Below, piece by piece: positions 24,254 to 35,051 of a stretch of 64,000 nt of DNA (within the stretch, counting starts at the first letter, position 1; each line of letters opens with the position of its first letter). A model generated the notes under the pieces. That model was not told the DNA's origin. It did no database searches and saw only the letters and a list, made by a program, of their open reading frames with translations. A program made the position numbers and the translations under genes. Origin of the DNA: Gonium pectorale (Eukaryota > Chlorophyta > Chlorophyceae > Chlamydomonadales > Volvocaceae). The stretch covers positions 515,386-579,385 of the forward strand of contig LSYV01000007.1 of NCBI GenBank assembly GCA_001584585.1, given 5' to 3'.

Positions 24254-27200
24254 GCGTGGAATGCCCGTTCGTTGGCCAGCGGAGAGGCCCATACTGGCAC
24301 GCCGCAGGGGTGGCCGGCCGGGCAGCAATCGCTCGCGTGCGGGCCCCGCCCCGCCCCTGGCGCGGCCCCTGCTCCCGCGGTCTCTCAGCGGCCCAACACC
24401 TCCTGCAAGTTCGGGTGGGCGTGCCGCCGTGCGGACTGCTACTTCGCCCACCCGCAGGGCCGCGCCATCGACCAACAGCCACTGGGCCTGGCGGGCCCCC
24501 ACGGCGGTGCAGCTTGCCTCAGCCACGGGTCGGTGGCTGGAGTGGGCGGGAATGCAGCGGGAGCGCCGTTTGGCACCCGGGTCGAGAGGTTGGCGCCCGC
24601 GGGGCCGGAGGTGACCCGGAGTTGCGGCGCCGCCGGCCCCTGCTGCACCCATACCGAGACTCTCGGCCCGGCCCTGCTGGCGCTGCTCAGGTGCGGTGGC
24701 TGAGGAGAAGGCATGATCAAGTGGGGTGGCGGCATGCGGATGGTGTGGTGGGATGCAGGCTGTTGCAGTATGAAGGAAGCAGCGTTCCAAGGCCCCCTGC
24801 GAGGGGTATCCAGCGCGGCGAGGCGCTGCTGGGTGGGTTGGGGAAGCGTTGCTTGCATGCAAGGAAGCCGCCGCACAGGCCTTTCGATTGCGCCGCTGCC
24901 TACGCTCTGCCGCCGGCGCAGGGAGCGCTGCGGCCAGTGCCTTCATGGCCTGGCGCCGCTGCTGCAGCTGCCCGCGACACCGAGCGTGCGCGAGGCGGGC
25001 AGCGCCCTCACCCTCGCCTGCGCCAGCCAGGAGGCGCTCACGGACGCGGTGGCGCAGCTACGCGCCGTGCTGCGGGTGCGCCGCTGTGCTGCGGGTGTGC
25101 CGCTGTGCTGCGGGCGCGCCGTGCGGTTCCCATCTGTCGTCAGCGGGCGCTCACCTCGGGTCCCCACGCTCAAGTCTCATGCCGTACACCGTGCACGTAC
25201 CGCGGATTCGGCCTCCCATCCGTTTCGTTCCACTGGGTGATACTACATCGTGCCAAGCGCCTGGTCGCCAGACCTGCAATGCCTGCCCACGCGCCCAGCG
25301 CGCTCCACTCGGATCGGACGTGGGCCCGCTCCGCTCATCGCCGCCGCATCCGTATCGACACAGCGCCCGAATCGTGGCCTGTCTCCTCCCTGCAGGGCCT
25401 GATTGATGAAGCGAGTCGTGAGCGGACAGAGGTCCCCATCATCGGCTCCACGCGCTGCGTTCTGGGGCCCGGCGGCGAGCTGCTGGAGGTGCTGACGGCG
25501 GGGCAGCACTGCACCCTCAGCGTCAGCGGCTTCCGGTCGGACGCAGCGGCGGCGGCTGGCGGCGAGGAGCAGCTGGCGTGCTGGTTTGGCGCGCACGGGG
25601 AGGTGCTGTCGGTGCGGCTGCTGCAGCTGGGGGATGCGTGCACGGCGCGGGTGACCATGGCGACGGCGGCGCAGGCGGCGGCGGCCGCGGCGGCGCTGCA
25701 CAACAAGGTGCGAAGGGAGGTGCTTGTGGCTGTGCTACCCGCCGTGCATCCGTGCGGTGTGCGGTGCATGCTTGCGCGCTGGCGGAGATGCACAGCACGC
25801 GTGGATCCTGGCACATGCGTCACGCTTCACCCATACCAGGCTACACATTTCAGCGCCGTGCATACCTGGCAGTGTGCCTGTGCGGCGGACGTGGCGCTGC
25901 GCGCAGCTGGTGCACCTGGTACATGTGTTCCGATATCTACGGACGGGGCCCTCTCCCGACCCCCCGGCAGGCCCTGCCCGGAGGCGCCCGTCTGGCCGTC
26001 GTCGGCTACACGCCGCCCTCCGCCCAGCAGTGCTTCCGGCCCGCCAGCCTCCTGCACCTTAGCTGGAGCGGCGGCAGGCCCAGCGGCCTGGCCTACGTGG
26101 AATTTGCCAGCGGGCGCGCCGCCGTCGACGCGGCCGTCAAGCTCGCAAAGGTCAGTTGTGAAGCAGCTGGTGGCTTCGGAGCCGGCGGCGCGGCGGGCCG
26201 GTGGCGCGGCGCGGGCATGTTCAGCCGAGATGGGCGCCGCGGCATGCTGCGTGTGGACGGCGGAGCCTGGTTCTTTGCGCAGGCCAGCCGGGCGTCGCGC
26301 CGCGTGCTGCAGCTCAAGGTGTGCGGCGAGGAGCGGGAGGAGCAGACCTCCCCGCCGATGCTGCTGCTGCGGGACCGCCAACGGCTCGAGCGGGCGCTGT
26401 CGGAGCGCTTCGGGCCCGTGTCGAAGCTGTCGGTGCTGCAGGTGTGGTATGCGGGGTGTGTGCGCCGCGACGAGAGTCCGCTGCGGGGTCCGCTTTACGC
26501 CCGCTCTTTCTCTGCAGATTTCTTTTTGTGGGGGGCGGATGTGGCTGCTATGATACGCTGCATGCGGCTTTCGTCCGTCCCACCAGGGTTAAGTATCTTC
26601 CGCTACGGGCCCTTGGTAGGCCTGACGAAACAGCACACCAGAACTTAGGACTTTTCGTTAGGACCCGCCTTCTACGGGCTTCGAGTCGTTTTCCGTCCCC
26701 TGCTTGGACAACCGGAGGCCCACCTAGATGGGGCTAAAGTAATCCCGCCGAAAGGGGATTACCACGTCATTGACCAAGCCGCCAAGGAGCCCTTTATTTC
26801 GTCCGACGCAGTAAGAGAACCAGGCTGCGTCCCAGTGCGCAGAGTACGGGGCCTGCGCGCTCGTGAACCATGGGTCGGTTTAGGCGGCTATGCCCACAGG
26901 GGGGCGGCAGCGAACCACAGGAGCGCACTGCGACTGACGCTTGACCCCAGTTACGCAGCTGAATCTGGGCCTATGCAGCTGGCTGGGTAAGCTCGGATCT
27001 CGAAACTGATGCGCGGTGCAGTCGAAGCATGTCCCGCGACGAGTGTCTGTACCGCCGCCGTATATCGACCGCATCACCATACCACATGCCACACGCACGC
27101 AGGAGCCCGACCCCGGCCTGCGGCGGCGCGAGTGTCAGCCTGCCGTTCTAGCGGCGCGCCTCCGCTCGCTCCTGGGGCAGTACGGCAGTCTTGTGCACCT

Positions 27201-30200
27201 GGACGTTAAGCCGTACAACGACACCAAGCAGATTGGCAGCGCGTTTGCCTGGTGCGTGTGGCGCAGAGGGTCGAACATGGCTTCCTGGCTTCGCGCCTTC
27301 CTGTTGGCACCTGTCGGATGCCCGCCTATACCTGTCCTGGGGGGGGGGGCTTCCAAAGAGCAGTACAGCAAAGTGCTCATGTCGTGGCCCACGGGAGCAA
27401 CTTGTCACAGTCTCAGGTATGAGGCTGGGAAGCGCACGCTTGCCGTCGCATGCCAGCCGGTTGCACGAGCGCGCCACCAACAAGCCGCCTTTTGCTGCTT
27501 ATTGGGCAACGATCGCTGCCCCGGCCTTGCCACGCCCTCTCCCTGGTCCGCCGGCTGCCCACATCGTGCAACCACGCACCCCTGCGACCACATCACGCGC
27601 AACCGCACACCTCCAAACCTGCCAAAAGTGCAGCTTCTCCAGCGCACAAGAGGCCGCCGCCGCCCGCGGGGCGCTGGACGGTTGCACCGCCCACCCCTGG
27701 CTGAGCGGCTCGCCGCTGCGCGCGCACAGCGACCTGGTGTGCCGCCTCCGGCTGGACGGCCGCTGCTTCCGGGCGCTGCGCGGCCGCCTGGCGCACGAGT
27801 CGAACAAGCTGCGGGCCCTGTGCCCGGGAGTCAAGGTGACGCACGGCGACGGCAGCGAGCAGGGCGCGGGAGAGAGCAGGAATGTGATGCTACGGCTCGG
27901 GCTGCAGCATGGACGGCAAGGGGGCCGGTCGGGCTCTCGTGCGTGCCGTCGCTGCACGGTTCCTGGTTGCGGTGTTGCTGTGTCCGACCGCTGTGCAGTT
28001 GCTGTACACATCCATTGCCAAGACCGGTGACTGACAGACGGGCGGCTCCTTCCACCGCACTGTGCTTTGGTTGCGGCCGTGCAGATCAGCATCAAGAGCC
28101 TCTCGTCGCTGCATCCGGTGCCTGTGATGGGGCCCGCCGGCGGCCCGGCGCACCCGGACGGGGCTCTCCCCGGCGGCAGCGGCGGCGGCGGCGCAAGCAT
28201 CAAGCTGCAAGGCAGCGACGTCGGTCAGGTGCGTACGGCAGGGTATCCCGCTCCCCAGGTTGTACGCGGGAAACGGGAGCGCAAGACAGCGCAGGGACTG
28301 CGCGTCAGTCCCTGGTTCAGGGCGGTCGACATTGGCCGTATGTCGAGTGACCACAGTTCGGATCCACCGTATACGTTCTACACGGTGTGGTCCACGCTGT
28401 TCCTCCGCCTCGCTCGGCTCGCAGGTGGTCCGCGCCAAGCGAGCCATGGAGGCGGCCTGCAGCGGCAGGGCCGTTCAGCTGGCGCCAGACGGGGCAGACG
28501 GCCCGGCAGCGGAGGGCGGCAGCGGAGGGGCCGCGTCAGCGAGCGCCCCTGTCGCCGGCATGCTATTCCTGCTGTCGGCCCCCGGCAAGGCGCTCATCAA
28601 GCAGGTCCGCGGGCTGGTGCGGGCGCATGGGATTGTCGCCTTTCTGGACGTCATCCCGCCCCTCTCTTCCCGCGTACGCGTCTTCGTGTGCCACCCCCTG
28701 CCCCGCGGCAGCATGCTGTCTGGGTTGGCGCTAAGCCAACCGACAGCGCTGCGAAGTCCACTCGTACACTTGAAACGAGAGTGCGTGTGTCTCTGCAAGG
28801 CGGCGACTTAAGTTCCCGCTGTAGACGCCTGCAGGCGTTGTGGGTCCGCCGTACACACATACCGGTACATAAGTGAAGGTTGCCAATTTAGTTCTGAAGA
28901 AGCTGTTGTGCATCCAAGGAAAATCCAGCTGGTCCCCGGTTTCGGCAGATTGAGGCGGAATTCAGTGGCGCCGTGCGACCCGCTGGCGGCTCCGGCGGGC
29001 AGCACGCAGAAGGCCCCGAGGCAGGGCTGCAGCAAGAGGAGGAGGAAGAGGAGCGGGCACAGGGCTGCGTGCACATCCGATGGGACCGCGCCGCGGGGCA
29101 GCTGCGCATGTACGGATCCGACGACGCCGCCATGGCTGCCGCGGAGCAGCGGCTGAGGAGGTATGGCGGCTGCTGGGAAGTGAAACTACGGGCTTTGATG
29201 TTGCTCTCCATCGCTTCCTCCTCATTGTCCTCGGCACCTGTTAGTGACGTTGGTTGGAATGTAACAAGAAAGTACGTGGTAAACAAACATAAGTCACGGA
29301 ATTTCTCCCCCGGCCCCGCCTGGAAATGCCTACTGGAGCGCACAGGGCCCTCCAGGAGCGCCAGGCCGGACTCGCGGCGCCTGTCGCCTACAAGGAGGGC
29401 ATCAGCCAGGCCGGCTTCCGTGCGCTCCTGGCGGCGGGGGGCCAGGCCTGGCTGGACGGACTGGGTGCGCGCCACAGCCTGGTGTCCGCGGACATGGCCT
29501 TCCTGCCCCTGGGCGTGAAGCTGGTGGGCGAGGCAGCAGCCGTGGAGGCCGCGCGCACGGAGCTGCTGGCGATGACCCTGGGCGATTTGCCATCGGCGTC
29601 ACCCGGGATTAGCCGCGTACCTGCGCCCGACCCTGGCGCGGCCACCCCCGCTCAGACGCCGCTTGCAATGGTGGTGACGGCAAGGGACCCGGCAGCGGCT
29701 GGTGGCGGGGCAGGCGATGCCGAGGCCGAGGGCGGAGACGGCGAGTGCTGCCCCGTATGCTTCTGCCCGCCCGATGGGCCGCACAAGCTCCTGCTCTGCG
29801 GCCATACCTACTGCGCCACCTGTGTGCGGCAGCTGCTGGTGGCGGCCGCCAGCTGCAACCAGCTGCCCGCGACGTGCTGCGCCGAGAGCTGCGGCGGCCG
29901 GGTCTCCCTCCGGGACTGCCTTGTGCTGCTGGGCCCGGAGCAGGTGGGTGAGCCCACGCGGGCCGGCGAGGACGGCCTGGAGAGGCGGGGTGCGGGAACG
30001 GCAGTTGCCCTTGCTAACAGTTGCCGTGTCTGCGTAACAGTCAAAGCTACAGTCTCAATTACCCGGTTCCAGAGCCAGGGAGACCAGGGGCACACCTGCG
30101 AAGTCTCCTGGCATGGCACGTGCACTTGCGCCGCAAGCTTGAATTTTGAGGGAGCTGGTGACGGTATGAAGCAGTCGGACAAGTCCTGTGCGAAGCCACG

Positions 30201-31124
30201 CGACCTGGACTCGACCCCGCCCGGCCCTTCCTCCGCCTGCAGATGGAGAGGGTGCATCGCTCCGCCTTCCAGGCCCACATAGGACGTCACCCGGAGGCCT
30301 TTGGCTTCTGCCTCACGCCCGACTGCGGACAGGTATACCGCAAGCAGCCACCGCCGCCGGCGCCAGCTCCGGCACCCGCCGGCAGCGCCGCTGCCACGGC
30401 GGCGGTTGCCGCAGGCGGCCCGCATTTTTCGTGTGACTGCTGCCTTGTGAGCTGGTGCACCGCCTGCCAGGTGCGTGTACCGTGGTCGGGTGCGTTGGAA
30501 TGCGCGCATGGCATGGCCTGACGCGGGTAGAAGTCGGTGCCACGGAATCCCGCCTGTGCTGTTGGAGGGAAGGGGGAGCTGTGAGGGTGAAGCGCCCCAG
30601 GAGGCAGGCAGGCTGGAGCGTGGGCCGTGGGCCCCATGGCGCTGTACGACTTATCACCACCTGCTGTTGACGATGGTTGTGTTCCGCGCAGGTGCCATGG
30701 CACTCTGGCCAGACGTGCGCCGAATACAAGGCGGGGCGGCAGGGCGACAAGGAGTTCGAGGCGTGGAAGCGCACCAACACCAAGTCCTGCCCCAAGTAGG
30801 ACCTATGTACACGCGGCACGCCTACACGCGTTGCGTACTGATCCTCTGCACGGAGCAGCAGGCTCCCGTTATGACATGCGTCAACCTTACTGAAATCGTA
30901 GCGGCTGCCGTGCTTGCCACTTCCGTACCGGCGGCGCAAGCACATTGTGTTCGCCCTGCAGATGTGGTGTGGCTATTGAGAAGAACCATGGCTGCAACCA
31001 CATGACCTGCGCCAATTGTCGGACGCACTTCTGCTGGAAGTGTGGCAAGGCCTTTGGCGACAGCACCAACACCTACCAGCACCTGATGCGAGAGCACGGC
31101 GGCGTCTTTGACGACTACTTCTGA
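24254..31124 (+). CDS. CCCH zinc finger plus RING-IBR-RING (RBR) E3 ubiquitin ligase, 13 exons
   Basis: Exons: about 24254-24690, 24922-25075, 25396-25707, 25971-26441, 27103-27251, 27634-27835, 28085-28228, 28425-28604, 28949-29160, 29346-29943, 30243-30470, 30692-30795 and 30962-31124. All junctions are GT-AG and in phase, giving about 1117 residues, N-terminus incomplete. Order: a CCCH finger ([18 protein letters not shown]-x5-C-x4-C-x3-H); RRM/KH-like blocks ([40 protein letters not shown]); RING1 near residue 888 (CCPVCF...CGHTYCATC); IBR ([11 protein letters not shown]...[12 protein letters not shown]...C); RING2 ([16 protein letters not shown], then CWKCG and a terminal H). The Cys in GCNHM matches the catalytic cysteine of RBR ligases, so E2-to-Cys-to-substrate transfer should work. 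The C-terminal half resembles plant DEAH12-type proteins, which carry a helicase in front of an RNA-binding and RBR region; no helicase motif is seen here. It probably ubiquitinates RNA-bound proteins (inference). Confidence 0.85.
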
Positions 31125-32474
31125 CGACGAAGACAGGTCGCAGTCTCGTGTTGTCAGCCGCTATCCTTGTGCTGACGCAACCGTTCCGAGACGTCTGACC
31201 CGTGCACAACAAAGAGCGGTTGCAGATGCCCCGTTGGGTCTCAGTTGCGGTCCACAGTGCGGCTGCCCTAAAATCTGTTCATGGGCGCTTTGGCGGTTGA
31301 GGCGGCTTGCTAGGTAAGCGTGTAGCACATGCGGACAATGGCTGTGGCATCATTGGCTTGGGCGCCGACACAAGAATGTCCACGGTTTGACTTCGTTCGG
31401 ACGAATCGTCGCCTGGGCAGGGCATGAATTCTGTGGCTCCAGGAGATAAGAAACACATGTTTGGCCTGCACTTCGGCTGTATGTTTGCAAGCTGGCGTAG
31501 CACTTTGTTGGTTTGACCGTTGCCGAGATTGGGAGGGCATTCAACGTGCGGCTGCCGGGCATGTGAGGAACTTGGCGAGCTGTGACTGCAATGCGCACAG
31601 ATCCCCCTCTTCCCTGCAGGCTTTCGATCCCATGGTGGGCATAGGCGAAACGCTGCGTAATGCCTTCATACCTTAGATGTCTTCAAGCTTTTCCCTTTGC
31701 CAGAACGACCCATGGGGCGCTAACCTCATAGCTTCCCAAGCTAGCTGAAAACGTCGCCGCATTTGCGACTAAATTTATTGGAGGCCCAATGCTGGTCCTG
31801 CTGCCTCCAGACTGATGTCCAATGGCCACTCGTCAGAGCATCGGCTGCATCGCTTAAAGGCAGCGTCCATGCTCAAGGACTCAGCACAGCTCGTCGAACG
31901 GGTACGAAAGATCCCACTCACAGTTGAGCACCTATCACAATCAACGCGGCGGCTCTGCCCTTTACCCTCTTGTCTTTCCCGCCCCTCGCGACGGGGCCCA
32001 CCAACCTCTGCCGACAGCGGTATGGTCAAGCACTAGCGGCTATGAACATTATTGCTGCCGACCACGTGGTTGCATCTATACAACGGTCGCGCCGGTCCCA
32101 CCATTGGCTCTGGGCTCCGAGGGCCGGGGGCGTGGCCATGGGCGCGGCCATGAGGTCGGGCCGTAAACTGTGGCAAGCCGCTTGCTGTATGGCCAGTCCG
32201 CGAGGGCAGCGCTCTCTCGGTGCCGCCGTGCCCTGCGGTGGAGCCGCTCGGCGCCGTTACCCGGGTAGGGCTGCGTGAGCAGAGGGTGTGCGGGACAGTC
32301 ATAAGCGGCTGGCAGTCTTGCGACAGACGCCTCCGTTTGTGTAATGTCGCGTGGCATGGGGTGTGGGTGTGTGTGTGCCATGGAGGCCAGGCAGAGCCAT
32401 GCTCCCGAGGTCACCGCCCACATCAGCATGCGGCGCCTGCGTACCCAACGCAGCACAACCCTCGCCTTGCTACC
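31125..32474. other. Spacer between the RBR ligase and gene C
   Basis: No gene was recognised. Short open frames at 31461-31676 and 31815-32036 on the plus strand have no motif or splice partner. The 3' untranslated region of the ligase lies at the left end. Confidence 0.35.
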
Positions 32475-33837
32475 ATGCCCAGTCCTTTCAACAGTGCCTG
32501 TGACCGTGTAGCGGCCGTGCTGCGGCGCTCGCACCTCACGTACCCTCTCTCCCCCATTGTCGTACGTGGCTGTCGTACGCAGACGCGGCCAAGACGGCCC
32601 GGCTGATCGTGCTGTCGCGGGTCCTGGGTCTGCCCGCCGCCGGCGCCCTGGCCATCCTCAACCGCACGCCCGAGCTGTTGGGGCTGAGCCCCGAGGCGCT
32701 GGAGGCCACGCTGGGGGCGGTGGCGGACCTGACTGGCATACGGGTGAGCAGGCGAGGGCGTGCCGTACGGGGTTAGTTCGCCGTACCATACCATACCTGC
32801 CCCACCGTGCATCCGTGCTACACGTACATCCAGGAACATGGCCGCGCGGGGTCGTACACAACACATACCGGTTCTCTTCCGCATCGCGCCGCAGTCGTGC
32901 AGGATCTGTGTCGTTGACCCTGCCATGGGGTCGATGGGAGCATGACAGAATAAAGCATTTGCGATGTGGCCCGTTAGCGAGGTTAATATAGCAAGGTGTC
33001 CATGGGACAGCGGCAATGACGCTTCACTGCTGGCATCATACCGTGTACCGCACGCGTATCCGCAGTCCATGTCCGGGCATTCCAGGCCCACGCCTCGGCC
33101 TGTCACAACATGGCGTGGCTCCACCGTGCTCCCTGCGGCGCCGCCGTCGGCACGTGTGGTTTTGTCCCTCGCAGCCGACCCGGCTGGCGTCCCTGCTGGT
33201 GGTGGACGCCTCCCTGCTGTTGAAGCCCGACGTCCTGAAAGCCAGGCAACAGGATCTGTCGGACGCAGGGAAGGTCAGACAGACCTCGGGTGCCGACCAG
33301 TCATGCGAGCCGCATGACTGGTCGGCTGTGGACTAGTAGCAGGGCTTTCCGGCATGACGGCGTACGCGTTGTGCGCTTCGTTGCGGGGATTCCCGATAAC
33401 ACTACTAGGGCTGACGGGTGTCTGGCATCACCTGGGCCGGCCCTTGAAGCGCGCGGCTACGGATAAATCGTGACACCAAAACGCCCAATAAGCGGCCGCC
33501 CTACAACGTATGCATGCGAAGCGTGTGTGACGCCGACGCGCCCCGCGCGGAGCGTACACCGGAACGCCATGTTAGCTCTTGTTTATCGTTCTGCACCACT
33601 AAGCTGTCTGGTGCAGGAGCCCCGCCGGCTGCGGATGTCGTCACCAGTCGTCCTGACACGTTCGCCCAATAAAGGGCTCAACCCTGGGACCCTCGCTCGC
33701 AGGTGCTGCGTCTCGGCGAGCGGGACGTCGCCTTTGCGCTGTCGCAGCGGCCCGCGCTGCTGGCGATGACGGGCGAGAGGCAGCAGCAGGCGCTGCAGGA
33801 GCTGGCGGACGCATGGGGCTTGTTGCGACGCATATAG
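32475..33837 (+). CDS. Short mTERF-like gene C, truncated copy of gene B (possible pseudogene)
   Basis: Exons: 32475-32505 (uncertain), 32583-32743, 33175-33273 and 33703-33837, about 141 residues. The three solid exons match exons 1-3 of gene B one to one, with the same phase-0 junctions. LSPEALEATLGAVADLTG corresponds to LSPEALGATLEAVAELTG. VVDASLLLKPDVLKARQQ corresponds to AADPALLLQPDRLKDNMR. ALSQRPALLAMTGERQQQAL corresponds to VVSREPGLLALSGPQLEQRL. Where gene B has its exon 3 donor, gene C reads on a few codons to TAG at 33835. The remaining four exons of B are absent downstream. The first exon guess (ATG 32475, 72-base intron) gives HAAKTARL, aligning with HAAALARL of B. The gene may be a short functional protein of three repeat units or a decaying 5' duplicate. 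Frames and splice sites are all intact, which argues for a recent copy or continued use. Confidence 0.6.
33292..33326. repeat. Perfect inverted repeat in an intron of gene C
   Basis: Arms 33292-33307 (GCCGACCAGTCATGCG) and 33311-33326 are perfect reverse complements, separated by only three bases. It sits about 20 bases after the predicted donor at 33274 and would form a very stable hairpin in the transcript. Confidence 0.85.
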
Positions 33838-35051
33838 GGAGCACGTGCTGTACGGATGTGCCGTGCACAGTCCTGCACACGTGCAAGGTGTTGGGCGCTG
33901 AGGGCGCGTCCCGCCCCTACGTGAGCAGCGGGCAACATAGCTTGTAGAGGACGTATTGGGCAGGGCTAGATATGGGTGCGAGAGCGCTTGGGTAGTCAGC
34001 GGGCGGCCACGATACTGTAGTCACAAGCGGGCTGTTGTGCTTTCGCACAGCACATCAGGTATTTCAAGGTTTGCCACACTTGGCTTCGCCCCACCCGCTA
34101 TATAGCGCGGGCCACGTTGCTGCATTTGTGTTTCCGCGCAACTTGCAGATCATAGCATGCGTTGTCCACGGCGTGTCCTACGGCATGTACTACGGCATGT
34201 AGGTACGGCATCCCTTCTAGGGACCAGGACTCCCGGTTCGGGTTAGCTTCAGTCCTCTCCGCCAAGACATTTCACACCGTGCCCGAACGTGTGTAACCTG
34301 GTATCCGGAATCACACCGGACCCAGCAACGGCCGATGGCATACCCCGGCGTTGAGAATGCATATCCCACTGCGAAGTTCCCAGCAAGCAGGCCTAGCCTG
34401 CTTTTACACTACCATGTGCTAGAGATGCCCGGGAGAATTGAGGATGGGATCTGCTCCTTGCCATACTCGCATCCAGTCTACCCGTACGTCACCAGCAGCC
34501 TCAATAATCTCCGACGCAAACCTGAGCAAACCGGGCGGGCCCAGGGAGCACCACTGGTAGACCAATCCAATGACATGCTCGCCCACCTCGTCCTCTTGCT
34601 CCGCTTCGCAACTCCTCGGCCCTTACACGATCAGGAGAAAACCTGATTCATCCGACCGCTGAACGTTCCCCCAACCTGCCTGTCACCGGGACGTGGAGAT
34701 CGCACGCCAAGCTGTGTCATCCGCCGGCGCACCCAGGCCAGACCCCGTCCTGCACGTCCGCCGCTCGTGCACGCAGGCGCCCTCTCACGCCCCGTCTCTC
34801 CTTCGCGGCCCCATCTCCAGCCGGCCATCCTTAAGTCCCAGCGTCAGGCCAACCGGGACAACCCTGTCCGCATACCGCCTGGCCTTTACACGTCAATGCC
34901 GTATCTCTCCACATGCGGCCCCGCCATGCTGTTCCCGGCCCGGCGGTGCGATCCGGCCCCGTCCCGCACGCCCTCATGCACAACAAGGGCGCCCTTACAG
35001 TGGCCGTGCCGCTGCCCATTTGCGGCCCAGGCAGCACGCAACTCCTGGCCC
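33838..35051. other. Spacer between convergent genes C and the aldo-keto reductase
   Basis: This holds the 3' ends of both flanking genes. TGTAA, the green-algal poly(A) signal, occurs on the minus strand at 34999-34995 and 34890-34886, both downstream of the reductase stop. Around 34170-34210 the word tacggcatgt is repeated with small changes. A minus-strand open frame at 34622-34419 is noted as a finding. Confidence 0.4.

Noticed and set aside
24206..24275. A second CCCH-like stretch ([20 protein letters not shown])
   Set aside because: Spacing does not fit a CCCH finger, no final His follows, and it is in a different frame from the good finger 120 bases later with no room for an intron.
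26151..26230. Possible intron starting GTCAGT inside exon 4 of the RBR gene
   Set aside because: The frame stays open through it and no acceptor restores the phase, so it was kept as coding. It remains a weak alternative.
24208..26553. Single long open frame of about 780 codons on the plus strand
   Set aside because: It only partly follows the real exons of the RBR gene. The CCCH finger and the RRM-like blocks lie in other frames joined by clear GT-AG introns.
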